A DNA stretch of 64,000 nt from Acidovorax sp. sic0104 (GCF_019219095.1 NZ_JAHUWH010000015.1:62001-126000), one strand, 5' to 3'; positions 35,693-44,875 are shown, counted from the first letter of the stretch. Numbers and translations are program-made. The notes: generated by a model not told the origin, from the letters alone.

Positions 35693-36301
35693 ATGCTCAA
35701 GCTTTTCTACGCCCCCGGCACCTGCGCCCTCGCCGTCCACATCGCTCTGCACGAGGCCAACGCGGGCCACGAGGTGGCGCGGCTGGACTTTGCCAACAGC
35801 CAGCAGCGCAGCCCCGAGTACCTGGCCATCAACCCCAAGGGCCGCGTGCCAGCGCTGCTCACAGACCGTGGCGTGCTCACCGAGACCCCGGCGCTGCTGG
35901 TGTACGTGGCGCAGCACTTTCCACAGGCTCGCCTGGCGCCGCTGGACGATCCGTTCGCACTGGCTCGCCTGCAGGAGTTCAACAGCTACCTGGCCTCCAC
36001 GGTGCACGTGGCCCATGCGCACGGCCGCCGTGCGGCCCGCTGGGCCGACGAGCCCGAGGCCATCGCCGCCATGCAGCGCAAGGTGCCGCAGACCATGACC
36101 GAGTGCTTCGAGGTGATCGAGCAGCACTATCTGCAGGGCCCGTGGGTGCTCGGCGAACACTACTCGGTGGCGGACGCATACCTGTTCACCATCGCGGGCT
36201 GGCTCAAGAGCGACGGGGTGGACATTGCGCGCTTCCCCAAGGTGGCCGACCACTACCAGCGGGTGGCGGCGCGGCCTGCGGTTCAGCGCGCGCTGGCCTG
36301 A
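35693..36301 (+). CDS. Glutathione S-transferase, beta class-like
   Basis: A 202-residue GST. The thioredoxin-fold N-domain begins MLKLFYAPGTCALAVHI, where Cys11 matches the catalytic cysteine of beta-class bacterial GSTs. NPKGRVPALLTD and LTETPALLVYVA form the glutathione site, and the C-terminal helical domain includes YSVADAYLFTIAGW. It lies 36 bp after the reductase and ends before a strong terminator, so the aldolase-reductase-GST trio may be one transcript. Confidence 0.92.
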   Translation: MLKLFYAPGTCALAVHIALHEANAGHEVARLDFANSQQRSPEYLAINPKGRVPALLTDRGVLTETPALLVYVAQHFPQARLAPLDDPFALARLQEFNSYLASTVHVAHAHGRRAARWADEPEAIAAMQRKVPQTMTECFEVIEQHYLQGPWVLGEHYSVADAYLFTIAGWLKSDGVDIARFPKVADHYQRVAARPAVQRALA

Positions 36302-36322
36302 CCAAGGCCGTCCCCACATAGA

Positions 36323-36363
36323 AAAGGCCCCGGTCGTCTTGCGGGACGACCGGGGCCTTTCTT
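36323..36363. terminator. Strong bidirectional intrinsic terminator
   Basis: A 16-bp perfect stem (36323-36338 and 36345-36360) with loop TTGCGG. A run of T follows on the plus strand and a run of A precedes it, so it can stop both the GST transcript and the convergent binding-protein transcript. Confidence 0.92.
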
Positions 36364-36395
36364 TCCCGGCTGCTGCGCCGAACGGACGCAGGGGA

Positions 36396-37979
36396 TCAAT
36401 TCACCTTCAGATACCGCCAGTCGATGCGGTTGTCCGCACGGTGCGGCAGGTCCACCTTCTGCGTGGCGGCCCACGGGATCACCTGGTTGTACAGCGGGAT
36501 GTGCGAGATGGCTTCGTGGTCCTGCACCAGCACCTTCTCGATCAGCGCGTTGCGCGTGACGGCATCGGTTTCCTTCTTGATGCGCTCGATCAGGGCGTCC
36601 TGCTGCGGGTCGGAGTAGCGGCCCAGGTTGAAGTTGCCGTCGCCGCCCGCGCCCGGCGAGCGGATCAGCGACTGCAGCGAATAGAACGCGTCGAACGTCG
36701 GCACGCCCCAGCCCAGCAGGTAGATGCTGGCCTCGTTGCGCTGGATCATCGGGAAGTACGTGGCAAACGGCAGCGAGCGCAGCTTGGCCTTGATGCCCAC
36801 CTTGGCCCAGTGCGAAGTGATGGCCTGGCACAGCTGCTCATCGTTGATGTAGCGGCCCGCGCTGCAGGCGAAGTCCACCTCGAAACCGTTGGGGTAGCCC
36901 GCGTCGGCCAGCAGCTTCTGCGCGGCTTTGGCATCGTAGGGCCAGCGTGCATCGGCCTTGGGCGTCCAGCCGTTTACCTGGCGGGCGATCAGCGTGCCGG
37001 TGGGCTGTGCCAGGCCGCGCAGCACCACGCGCTGGATGGCGTTGATGTCGATGGCCTGGTAGAGCGCCTTGCGCACGCGCACGTCCTTGAGCGGATTCTT
37101 GCCCTTCACGTCGGAGCCCGGGAGCTCCTCGCGGAACTGGTCGAGGCCCAGGAAGATGGTGCGGTACTCGGCGCCTTCGAGCACCTTGAGCGCGGGCGTC
37201 TGGCGCACGCGCGCCAGGTCCTGCAGGCTCGGGTCGATGATGAAGTCGATCTCGCCTGACAGCAGCGCCGCCGTGCGCGTGGCGTCCGCCTTGATGGGGG
37301 TGTAGACCACCTCGGTCACGTTGGTGGGGAACTTGCCCTTGCCCCACCAGTGCGGGTTGGGCTCGAGCACCACGCGCTGATCGGGCGTCCAGGACTTGAG
37401 CTGGAAGGGGCCGGTGCCCAGCGCATTGCGGTGGGCGAAGGTCTCGTCCTTGGTCTTGATGTCCTTGGGCTCCACCGACTTGTTCTTCTCGGCCCAGGCC
37501 TTGCTCAGGATGCGCAGCTCGGTGAGCTGGTTCACCAGCACGGGGTTGGGCAGGTCGGAGAAGATGTCGATGGTGTGCGAGTCCACCTTTTCGATGCGGT
37601 CGATACCCAGCGCATACACCGCGTAGTTGGAGCTCTTGGCCTTGGCGCGCTCCAGCGAGAACTTCGCGTCGTCGGCTGTGAAGTCGCTGCCGTCGCTGAA
37701 CTTCACGCCCTTGCGCAGGCTGATGCGCAGCTGCGTGGGGCTCACGCGCTTCCACTCGGTGGCCAGGGCCGGCTCGGCCTTGAAGGTCTTGCTGTTGTAT
37801 TCGACCAGCGTGTCGTACACAGCGGCGTGCAGCGTGTTGTTCACACCCACGTTCTGGGCATGCACGTCCCACGAGGACACGTCGACGGCACGGGACCACC
37901 GGAAGGTCTTGGCCTGGCTGGCCAGGGGCACTGCGGCGGCGACAACGGCGGCAGCCAGCAAAAGAGTCTTGAAACGCAT
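36396..37979 (-). CDS. ABC transporter periplasmic binding protein, peptide/nickel type (orphan)
   Basis: A 527-residue family 5 extracellular solute-binding protein (DppA/OppA type). A signal peptide occupies residues 1-23 (VPLASQA-K). The SBP_bac_5 signature appears as LRKGVKFSDGSDFTADDAKF. It should bind a peptide or similar ligand in the periplasm. No permease or ATPase gene adjoins it, so it must share a transporter encoded elsewhere. ATG 37979 gives a clean signal peptide; the GTG at 37991 is an alternative with better Shine-Dalgarno. Confidence 0.9.
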   Translation of the reverse strand: MRFKTLLLAAAVVAAAVPLASQAKTFRWSRAVDVSSWDVHAQNVGVNNTLHAAVYDTLVEYNSKTFKAEPALATEWKRVSPTQLRISLRKGVKFSDGSDFTADDAKFSLERAKAKSSNYAVYALGIDRIEKVDSHTIDIFSDLPNPVLVNQLTELRILSKAWAEKNKSVEPKDIKTKDETFAHRNALGTGPFQLKSWTPDQRVVLEPNPHWWGKGKFPTNVTEVVYTPIKADATRTAALLSGEIDFIIDPSLQDLARVRQTPALKVLEGAEYRTIFLGLDQFREELPGSDVKGKNPLKDVRVRKALYQAIDINAIQRVVLRGLAQPTGTLIARQVNGWTPKADARWPYDAKAAQKLLADAGYPNGFEVDFACSAGRYINDEQLCQAITSHWAKVGIKAKLRSLPFATYFPMIQRNEASIYLLGWGVPTFDAFYSLQSLIRSPGAGGDGNFNLGRYSDPQQDALIERIKKETDAVTRNALIEKVLVQDHEAISHIPLYNQVIPWAATQKVDLPHRADNRIDWRYLKVN

Positions 37980-38104
37980 GGGGGGAATCACTCCGGGTCA
38001 ATCAATCCCCGCACTATGGCCCAAAGCGCGCCCTTCGCTAACGAACTTATCCTTCTTAGCTTAGGCAGACAGGCACAAGAACAGTTGGGCAGAAGGGCAG
38101 CGCC

Positions 38105-38713
38105 TCATCCCCACGCCATCACCCCGGCCAGCACCAGCATGGTGGCGGCCGTGGCACCGTCCAGCACGCGCCACGCACCGGGCGAGGCGAACAGCGGCGC
38201 TAGCCAGCGCGAACCGAAACCCAGGCTCAGGAACCACAGCGCGCTGGCCAGCGAGCCCCCGGCTGCGAAGGTGGCCCGCCCCCAGGCGGGATAGGGGCTG
38301 GCCATGGTGCCCAGCAGCACCACGGTGTCCAGATAGACATGCGGGTTGAGCCAGGTCAAAGCCATCACGGTCAGCAAGGTGGTGCGCAGGCTCGCGCCCG
38401 CGCCGTTGGCCGACACCAGAAGGTGGCCGGGCTTGAACACCCGCGCCGCGGCCTGCAAGGCGTAGGCCACGAGAAAGATGGCACCGGCCCAGCGCATGAG
38501 CTGCGCCCATTCCGGCCGGGCAACCAGCACGCCCCCCATGCCCCAGATGCCCGCCTGGAGCAGCACGGCGTCGGACAGCGCACAGAACAGCACCACGGGC
38601 AGCACGTGCTCTCGCCGCAGACCCTGGCGCAGCACAAAAGCGTTCTGCGCGCCGATGGCCATGATCAGAAGGGCGGTGGAAGTGAATCCGTGGACGAAGG
38701 CGGTGCTGCTCAT
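38105..38713 (-). CDS. LysE/ArgO-family amino acid exporter
   Basis: A 202-residue membrane protein with five to six hydrophobic segments. It carries the LysE family hallmark AIGAQNAFVLRQGLRREH near the first segment and ALTWLNPHVYLDTVVLLG in the second half. The family exports arginine or lysine. The adjacent divergent LysR gene is ArgP-like, as in E. coli argO-argP, which supports export of basic amino acids. The ATG at 38713 is chosen because family members begin this close to the first membrane segment. Confidence 0.92.
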   Translation of the reverse strand: MSSTAFVHGFTSTALLIMAIGAQNAFVLRQGLRREHVLPVVLFCALSDAVLLQAGIWGMGGVLVARPEWAQLMRWAGAIFLVAYALQAAARVFKPGHLLVSANGAGASLRTTLLTVMALTWLNPHVYLDTVVLLGTMASPYPAWGRATFAAGGSLASALWFLSLGFGSRWLAPLFASPGAWRVLDGATAATMLVLAGVMAWG

Positions 38714-38803
38714 GGCACGGATTCTGGGCATTCGTCACTGTTGACGCCAGCTATACTTTTTAACTATCCGTCAGAATTTCTAACCAGCTTGGCAGCATTA
38801 GCC

Positions 38804-39697
38804 ATGACCCTTGACTCTGCCCAGCTCAGCGCCTTCGCCGCCGTGATCGACGAGGGCAGCTTCGAGCGCGCCGCCGCTGCGCTGCATGTCACCCGCTCGG
38901 CCGTGTCACAGCGCGTGAAGCTGCTGGAAGAGCGAGTGGGCCAAGTGCTGGTGCGCCGCGCCACCCCGTGCACGCCCACCGAAGCCGGCCAGGCCCTGTA
39001 CCGCCACGCCCGCGAAGTGGCCCTGAGCGAGGCCGATGCGCTCGACGCCATCGGCGGCGGGCAGCGCACGTCCACGCGTCTGGCGATCGGCGTGAATGCG
39101 GACTCGCTGGCCACCTGGTTCCCGGCGGCGATGGAGCGTGCGCATGCCGCCGACGGCCCCGGCCTGACCTTCGACATCCATGTGGAGGACCAGGACCATT
39201 CCGCTGACCTGCTGCGCGAGGGTCGCGTGATGGCCGCAGTCACGGCCGACCCGCAGCCCGTGCAGGGCTGCCAGGTGTTGCCCCTGGGCACGCTGCGCTA
39301 CCGGGCGCTGGCCAGTCCCGCGTTCATGCAGCGCCACTTCGCGCAGGGCGTCAACGCGGCGTCGCTCGCGCAGGCCCCGATGCTGGTATTCAACCGCAAG
39401 GACGCCTTGCAGGGGCGCTTCGTGCGCCGCATCACGCGCCGTGCCATCGCGCCGCCGGTGCACTGGCTGCCCGAGGCCCATGCCTTTGTCATCGCGACGC
39501 ACGCCGGGCTGGGTTGGGGCATGACGCCCGACCCGATGGTGGAGCGCGACCTCGCAGCCGGCACGCTGGTGGAGCTGACCCCCAACAGGCCCGTGGACGT
39601 GCCGCTGTACTGGCAGTACTGGCGCCTGAACGTGCGGGCGCTGCACCGCATGACGGAGGCGGTGCGGCAGGCCGCCGCACTCACGCTGATCACGTGA
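38804..39697 (+). CDS. ArgP/LysG-family LysR regulator
   Basis: A 297-residue LysR protein of the ArgP (IciA) branch. The helix-turn-helix runs through GSFERAAAALHVTRSAVSQR (residues ~19-38), followed by a KLLEERVGQVLVRR linker. The RLAIGVNADSLATWF and GWGMTPDPMVE segments are family-like. It is divergent from the LysE-type exporter with a 90-bp AT-richer region between them (TTTTTAACTATCC around 38755), where it should bind and respond to Arg or Lys. Confidence 0.9.
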   Translation: MTLDSAQLSAFAAVIDEGSFERAAAALHVTRSAVSQRVKLLEERVGQVLVRRATPCTPTEAGQALYRHAREVALSEADALDAIGGGQRTSTRLAIGVNADSLATWFPAAMERAHAADGPGLTFDIHVEDQDHSADLLREGRVMAAVTADPQPVQGCQVLPLGTLRYRALASPAFMQRHFAQGVNAASLAQAPMLVFNRKDALQGRFVRRITRRAIAPPVHWLPEAHAFVIATHAGLGWGMTPDPMVERDLAAGTLVELTPNRPVDVPLYWQYWRLNVRALHRMTEAVRQAAALTLIT

Positions 39698-39757
39698 CCA
39701 CCTGACCGCCCTGTCCTGGTCGGGCCTCCACAGCGCTTGGGCCGGGACCTTGCTGCC

Positions 39758-40561
39758 TCAGGCCGTCGCCAGATCTTCGTGGTGATCTGCGACGCCACGC
39801 TTCCAGTACGCCGCGATGCGCATGCGCTTGGCGTCCGCGCCCGGCTTGGCAAGCACGGCTTTGCGCACCGTGGCCATCTCGGCGTGCTCTCCGGCAGCCC
39901 AGATGTAGCCCGCGCCGGGCGGCAGTGCCAGGGCATCCACCGCGGCCGGCAGCGAATCGACCCACGCGACGTCCAGCTGCGCCGCGCTGGCCAGCGCGCG
40001 CCGGTCCGCCGGGTTGCGGACATGGATGCGCACCGTGGCCGCCGTGGTGGCCGGCAGCTCGGCCAGCCGGCGCGCGATGGCCGGCAGCGCCGATTCGTCG
40101 CCGATGAGCCAGTGCCAGTCGAAGCCCGTGGGAATCACCAGGCTGCCGCGCGGGCCTGCAATGCCCACCCACTGCCCGACGAACGCGCTGGCCGCCCAGT
40201 CGGTCGCAGGACCGGCGTCGTGCAGGGCCACTTCGATGTCCAGCTCGCCAGCGGCGGCGTCGAAGCGTGCGGGCGTGTAGTCGCGCAGCACGGGGCGCGG
40301 GTCGGGGAACACCGGACGGCCGTCCTGCAGCGATGGCAGCGAGGGGCGCTCCTGCCCCGGCTGGGGCAGGATGAGCTTCACATGGTCGTCAAAGCCCGCG
40401 CTCACGAAGCCGGCCAGCTCAGGCCCGGCCAGGGTGAGCCGCACGAAGCCGGGGCTGACGGCGGTGCGCCGCACCACCTGGAGGTGACGGGCTTGCAGGG
40501 TGTGGCGCACACGTTCGACGGTGAGGTGCGCAAGGGCGGTGGCAGGCAGGGGTGCGTTCAT
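39758..40561 (-). CDS. Siderophore-interacting protein (FAD-dependent ferric-siderophore reductase)
   Basis: A 267-residue SIP (ViuB/YqjH-type) flavoprotein. The N-terminal FAD-binding barrel contains RDYTPARFD (flavin motif RxYTxR), and GPRGSLVIP forms the phosphate loop. The C-terminal half has the SIP domain with WHWLIGDESALPAIARRL and YIWAAGEHAEM. It reduces Fe(III)-siderophores in the cytoplasm to release iron. It is divergent from a MarR regulator with a palindromic intergenic region, recalling yqjH-yqjI. It complements the iron island at 3-12 kb. Confidence 0.92.
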   Translation of the reverse strand: MNAPLPATALAHLTVERVRHTLQARHLQVVRRTAVSPGFVRLTLAGPELAGFVSAGFDDHVKLILPQPGQERPSLPSLQDGRPVFPDPRPVLRDYTPARFDAAAGELDIEVALHDAGPATDWAASAFVGQWVGIAGPRGSLVIPTGFDWHWLIGDESALPAIARRLAELPATTAATVRIHVRNPADRRALASAAQLDVAWVDSLPAAVDALALPPGAGYIWAAGEHAEMATVRKAVLAKPGADAKRMRIAAYWKRGVADHHEDLATA

Positions 40562-40570
40562 GATCTAAAA

Positions 40571-40620
40571 TGTTGACAAAGTCCACCAAATGATCCGCCA
40601 TTTGGTTGATTTTGTCAACA
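40571..40620. promoter_or_regulatory. Nested palindromes in the SIP/MarR divergent promoter
   Basis: TGTTGACAAA at 40571-40580 pairs perfectly with TTTGTCAACA at 40611-40620, and the inner ACCAAATG (40585-40592) pairs with CATTTGGT (40599-40606). TTGACA -35-like hexamers therefore face both ways. These are likely operators for the adjacent MarR protein. Confidence 0.7.
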
Positions 40621-40630
40621 ACATGCCGCG

Positions 40631-41128
40631 ATGAAATCCCGTACAGCCCCCCACGCAGCCTCCGAGGTGTTCGAGGCCATGCACGACCTGCTCCACGTGT
40701 ACAAGGCGCACATGGTGCGCACGATGGCGTCCGTCCACCCGGAGCTCACGCTCAATGAAGTGCGCGCGCTGATGTTCGTGGGCCGCCATCCGGGCGCCAC
40801 GCAGAAGGAACTGGTGGCCCACAGCGGCGCCGACAAGGCCCAGGTGGCGCGCATGGTGGCCATGCTGCAGGACAAGGGATGGCTGGAGAGCGCGCCCAAC
40901 GCCGACGACAAGCGCAGCCGCTGCCTGAGCCTGAGCGAGCAGGGCAAAGCCCTGCACCAGGCGCTGCGCGAAGCCCGCCGGGGCGTTGCCGCCACGCTGC
41001 TGCAGGACTGCGACAGCGCCACGCAGTCTCAGCTCCTGGACTTGCTGGCGCAGGTGCGCAGCAGCATGGAGGCGCAAGGCACTGCGGGTTGCGCCGAGGG
41101 CCGGCACGGGCGGCACGGACTCCGCTGA
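40631..41128 (+). CDS. MarR-family regulator
   Basis: A 165-residue winged-helix regulator. TQKELVAHSGADKAQVARMVAML (residues ~57-79, in part) is the recognition region, and GWLESAPNADDKRSRCLSL is the wing with the conserved DxRxR-type motif. The last 15 residues are a Gly/Arg/His-rich tail (GRHGRHGLR) not expected in the family. It starts 10 bp after a perfect inverted repeat and is divergent from the SIP gene, so it probably represses that gene and itself. The ligand is unknown; iron or a metal is a reasonable guess by analogy with YqjI. Confidence 0.9.
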   Translation: MKSRTAPHAASEVFEAMHDLLHVYKAHMVRTMASVHPELTLNEVRALMFVGRHPGATQKELVAHSGADKAQVARMVAMLQDKGWLESAPNADDKRSRCLSLSEQGKALHQALREARRGVAATLLQDCDSATQSQLLDLLAQVRSSMEAQGTAGCAEGRHGRHGLR

Positions 41129-41169
41129 GTGGGACGGGCCTGGGGGCTTGCATTTCGCAGGCCCTATGA

Positions 41170-41223
41170 GGCTCTAGCGCTTTATGGGAGAGCGCCCATC
41201 GCTACTATATGCATAGCAAATAG
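41170..41223. repeat. Dispersed intergenic repeat (AGCAGCTA family), copy 5
   Basis: GCTCTAGCGCTTTATGGGAG then GCGCCCATCGCTACTATATG and CATAGCAAATAG, between the MarR gene and the convergent membrane-protein gene. Confidence 0.7.
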
Positions 41224-41230
41224 GAGATCT

Positions 41231-42142
41231 TCAGCGCCCCTGGATGGCCCGCACCGCCTGGGGCAAGGACTGCACATCCGGCAGGAAGTGGTCGATGGTG
41301 GCGCCCAGCGCCACGGCGCACAGGAGCGCGCCGAGCAGCGGTTTCCAGGTGAGCCGCACGGCGGCGCCCAGCCAGCCTTCGCGCTCCACACCCACCGCCA
41401 CGCGCGCGGTGGCGACCGAGAAGGCCAGCTCCACCGCCACGGTCAGCAGCACGTCCCAGCCGAAGAACAGCATGGCCAGCGACCCGGCACCGAAGATGAG
41501 CGCGGCCCCGATGAGGAAGATGGCCACGACGGGAACGACCACCACGGCCCCCTCGTCCGCACTGCCGATCGCATCGGCGGCGCCGCTGGCCAGATCGCCC
41601 AGGGCGCTGCCTTCGCTGCCGCTGCTGCTTGCGGAGCCGGCGTTGGACAGGCCGGAGGTCCACCCGCCCCCATAGTCCCCCGACGCACCGCCCCCGCCGA
41701 AGTTGCCGCCACCCGTGCGCGGCAGCGGCACACCGCCGCCGCCGCCGGATGACGAACCACCGCCGTTCGGCCAGGACACATCGGGCAGGTCCAGGCCGGC
41801 GTCGCCGCCGTCGTTGTGCTCACGCCGGTCCACCAGCCGCGCGGCCCAGGCCCGCAGCACCAGCAGGTAGGCAAGGTAGCCGACCGACAGCGTCACCGCA
41901 TAACGCAGCGCGAGCGAATCGACGCCCACCAGCATCTGCACATGCGACGTGCACCACATGAGCAGCAACGTGAAGCTGCCGATGAGCAGCCCGTGCAGCC
42001 GCAAGCTGTAGCGCTGCTGCAGGGTGCGCGCCACGCTGCCTTGCTGGGGCATGCGCACGGAGCGCCAGCTGGAGCTCTTCTTCCGGGGCTTGGTGCTGTT
42101 GCCGCTATTGCTTCTGGTGCCGTTGCTTCGGGGAGTGGCCAT
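41231..42142 (-). CDS. Membrane protein with Gly/Ser-rich loop, unknown function
   Basis: A 303-residue protein of unrecognised family. A basic, Ser/Lys-rich cytoplasmic N-terminus (about 40 residues) precedes two membrane segments (residues ~50-100). Then comes a long Gly/Ser loop (about 125-190, with GGGSSSGGGGGV and GGGNFGGGGASGDYGGGW) and a C-terminal half with several hydrophobic segments (about 205-285). The low-complexity loop resembles those in proteins that assemble at the envelope, but nothing specific can be claimed. The ATG at 42142 is preferred over the one at 42184. Confidence 0.7.
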   Translation of the reverse strand: MATPRSNGTRSNSGNSTKPRKKSSSWRSVRMPQQGSVARTLQQRYSLRLHGLLIGSFTLLLMWCTSHVQMLVGVDSLALRYAVTLSVGYLAYLLVLRAWAARLVDRREHNDGGDAGLDLPDVSWPNGGGSSSGGGGGVPLPRTGGGNFGGGGASGDYGGGWTSGLSNAGSASSSGSEGSALGDLASGAADAIGSADEGAVVVVPVVAIFLIGAALIFGAGSLAMLFFGWDVLLTVAVELAFSVATARVAVGVEREGWLGAAVRLTWKPLLGALLCAVALGATIDHFLPDVQSLPQAVRAIQGR

Positions 42143-42297
42143 ACAAGGAAACGCGTTGTGGATGTGGGGCAGCGCCCATTTCACACCACTTTCACGCCGT
42201 GCCGGTGCCCCACGCTACCCGGCAAGCCGCAGGGCGCGTGAACTTGTCGACGAATCTGCACCCCGTTGCGCCCGAGCGGTCGCAGCGAAGGCGGGTG

Positions 42298-43413
42298 TCA
42301 GCGCTCGCCGTCCACCGACACCGGCACGCGCTGGGCCAGCGCGCACATCAGCTCGTACCCCACCGTCCCGGCAGCGCGCGCCACCTCGTCGATGGACAGC
42401 ACGGCGCCGTTGCTGGCGCTGCCCCACAGCGTGACCTCGGTGCCGAAGCCCACCGCCATGCCCTGCGCGATCAGCGGCGTGAGGTCCACCGTGACCATGT
42501 CCATGCTCACACGGCCCACGAGACGGGTGCGCACGCCGTTGACCAGCACGGGCGTGCCGGTGTCGCAATGGCGTGGGTAGCCGTCGGCATAGCCGCAGGC
42601 CGCCACGCCGATGGTGAGCGGGCCGTCGGCCGTGAAGCGCGAGCCGTAGCCCACGGTGTCGCCCTTTTGCAGCTGCTGCACCGCCAGCAGGCGCGTGGAC
42701 AGCGTCATGGTGGGCTGCAGCGCCCAGTGGCCGGCGTCGTTCTCTGGGAAGTCCGGCGCGCTGCCGTACACCACGATGCCGGCGCGCACCCAGTCCGAGC
42801 GCAGGCGCGCGTCGGCGTGGTGGCGCAGCGTGGCGGCACTGTTGGCCACGCTGCGCTCGCCCGGCAGGTCCTGCGTGGCCTGGTTGAACACATCGATCTG
42901 GTGGTCGATGCCACGCGATCCATCGGCGTCGCTGAAGTGCGTCATGACGGATATCTCGTCCACCTGCGGCAGCGCATCGAGCCGCGCCCAGGCCGCGCGG
43001 TAGCGCTGGGGCGTGAAGCCCAGGCGGTTCATGCCCGAGTTCATCTTGAGGAACACGCGGTGCGGCACCTGCGTCTTGTGCGCGGCCAGCATGTCGATCT
43101 GCTCGTCGCAGTGCACCGCATGCCAGAGGCCCAGGCGCGAACACAGCTCCAGGTCGCGCGGCTCGAACACGCCTTCGAGCAGCAGGATGGGACCGCGCCA
43201 GCCGAGGTGGCGCACGCGCTCGGCCTCGGCCAGGTCGATGAGCGCAAAGCCGTCGGCGCTGCGCAGGCCCTCGAACACCCGCTCGATGCCATGCCCATAG
43301 GCATTGGCCTTCACCACCGCCCAGACCTTGGCGTCCGGGACCGAACGGCGCACCCGCTCCAGGTTGTGGTGCAGGGCGGCGGTGTGGATGGTGGCGGCGA
43401 TGGGACGGGGCAT
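42298..43413 (-). CDS. alr: Alanine racemase
   Basis: A 371-residue PLP enzyme interconverting L- and D-alanine for peptidoglycan. The PLP lysine is Lys35 in [11 protein letters not shown], the opposite catalytic Tyr lies in VGYGSRFT, and YADGYPR and [12 protein letters not shown] are the usual C-terminal segments. Length matches the family. It is divergent from lplT; the 157-bp gap contains a 9-bp palindrome close to the lplT start. Alr-lplT-radA clustering is common in betaproteobacteria; here radA lies about 9 kb away. Confidence 0.96.
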   Translation of the reverse strand: MPRPIAATIHTAALHHNLERVRRSVPDAKVWAVVKANAYGHGIERVFEGLRSADGFALIDLAEAERVRHLGWRGPILLLEGVFEPRDLELCSRLGLWHAVHCDEQIDMLAAHKTQVPHRVFLKMNSGMNRLGFTPQRYRAAWARLDALPQVDEISVMTHFSDADGSRGIDHQIDVFNQATQDLPGERSVANSAATLRHHADARLRSDWVRAGIVVYGSAPDFPENDAGHWALQPTMTLSTRLLAVQQLQKGDTVGYGSRFTADGPLTIGVAACGYADGYPRHCDTGTPVLVNGVRTRLVGRVSMDMVTVDLTPLIAQGMAVGFGTEVTLWGSASNGAVLSIDEVARAAGTVGYELMCALAQRVPVSVDGER

Positions 43414-43533
43414 GACAAAGGACCTGTTCGGGCGAGGGATTTACCGGGGAATACGCGGAGGATTCTGGCACTGCAGCCGTTTATCCGCGTGATATAACCG
43501 CCTGTCACTCGCCAGGGTTCCCCACTTTTAACA

Positions 43534-43556
43534 GTGCATCAGCCGAACTGATGCAC
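43534..43556. repeat. 9-bp inverted repeat just upstream of lplT
   Basis: GTGCATCAG (43534-43542) and CTGATGCAC (43548-43556) are separated by CCGAA. It ends 14 bp before the lplT ATG, so it could be an operator or a leader hairpin that masks the ribosome binding site. Confidence 0.6.
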
Positions 43557-43570
43557 CCAACAGCCATTCG

Positions 43571-44875
43571 ATGAAGCGCGGTTTCTACACCATCATGTCG
43601 GCGCAGTTTTTCAGCTCGCTGGCCGACAACGCACTTTTCGTGGCCGCCGTGGAACTCCTGCGCTCAGAAGGCGCCCCGGAGTGGCAGCGCGCGGCGCTGG
43701 TGCCCATGTTCGCGCTGTTCTATGTGGTGCTCGCGCCTTTCGTGGGGGCCTTTGCCGATGCACTGCCCAAGGGCAAGGTCATGTTCATCAGCAACGCCAT
43801 CAAGGTGGTGGGCTGCCTGATGATGCTGTTCGGCTCGCACCCGCTCATTGCCTACGCGGTGGTGGGCCTGGGCGCCGCGGCGTACTCACCCGCCAAGTAC
43901 GGCATCCTGACCGAGCTGCTGCCCGCGTCGCAGCTGGTCAAGGCCAACGGCTGGATCGAAGGGCTCACCATCGCATCGATCATCCTGGGCGTCCTGTTCG
44001 GCGGCCAGCTCGTGGGCCAGCACCTGTCGGGCATGCTGCTGGGCTTTGACTTCCCGCTCATCGACACGGGCGTGGACACGCCGGCCGAGTCGGCCATCGC
44101 CGCGCTGATCGCCGTGTACGCGCTGGCCGCCTGGTTCAACACCCGCATTCCGCACACCGGCGTGGAGATGCGCCCGCTGCGCGCCGACCCGGCCCGCGGC
44201 ATCCTGTCGAACGCGCTGAGCTTGCTGCCCGACTTCTGGGCCTGCAACAGCCGCCTGTGGCGCGACAAGCTCGGCCAGATCTCGCTGTCCACCACCACCC
44301 TGTTCTGGGGCGCGGGCGGCAACCTCAAGTTCATCGTGCTGGCCTGGGCCGCCGTGGCATTGGGCTACAACACCACGCAGGCATCGGCCCTCACCGGCGT
44401 GGTCGCCATCGGCACCGCCGTGGGCGCAGTGGTGGCCTCGATGCGGATGCGGCTGGATGTCGCCACCAAGGTCATCCCGCTGGGCATTGCGATGGGGCTG
44501 CTGTTGATCCTGATGGTGTTCATCAACAACATCTGGGTGGCCATCCCGTTCCTCATCATCCTGGGTGGCCTGGGCGGCTACCTGGTCGTGCCCATGAATG
44601 CGCTGCTACAGCACCGGGGCCACAACCTGATGGGCGCGGGCCGTTCGATCGCCGTGCAGAACTTCAACGAACAGGCCTGCATCCTGGCGCTGGGCGCTTT
44701 CTACAGCCTCTCGCTCAAGCTGGGTCTGTCGGTCTTCGGTGCCATCACGGCGTTCGGGCTGGTGGTGGCCGCGGTGATGTGGGTGATCCAGCGCTGGCAC
44801 CAGAACAACTGCGTCCAGCACCGCGAAGAGGTGGAGCACCTGCTGCACATTGCGCGGCACGATACGCATCACTGA
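43571..44875 (+). CDS. lplT: Lysophospholipid transporter LplT
   Basis: A 434-residue MFS protein of about 12 membrane segments. It begins MKRGFYTIMSAQFFSSLADNALF, with the LplT motif QFFSxLADNAL (positions 12-22, described in part). VVGLGAAAYSPAKYGILTELLP and FGGQLVGQ-type segments are also typical. It flips lysophosphatidylethanolamine back across the inner membrane for re-acylation. No aas acyltransferase gene adjoins it, as in many betaproteobacteria where lplT is separate. The start is preceded by a palindrome; no clear Shine-Dalgarno is visible. Confidence 0.94.
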   Translation: MKRGFYTIMSAQFFSSLADNALFVAAVELLRSEGAPEWQRAALVPMFALFYVVLAPFVGAFADALPKGKVMFISNAIKVVGCLMMLFGSHPLIAYAVVGLGAAAYSPAKYGILTELLPASQLVKANGWIEGLTIASIILGVLFGGQLVGQHLSGMLLGFDFPLIDTGVDTPAESAIAALIAVYALAAWFNTRIPHTGVEMRPLRADPARGILSNALSLLPDFWACNSRLWRDKLGQISLSTTTLFWGAGGNLKFIVLAWAAVALGYNTTQASALTGVVAIGTAVGAVVASMRMRLDVATKVIPLGIAMGLLLILMVFINNIWVAIPFLIILGGLGGYLVVPMNALLQHRGHNLMGAGRSIAVQNFNEQACILALGAFYSLSLKLGLSVFGAITAFGLVVAAVMWVIQRWHQNNCVQHREEVEHLLHIARHDTHH

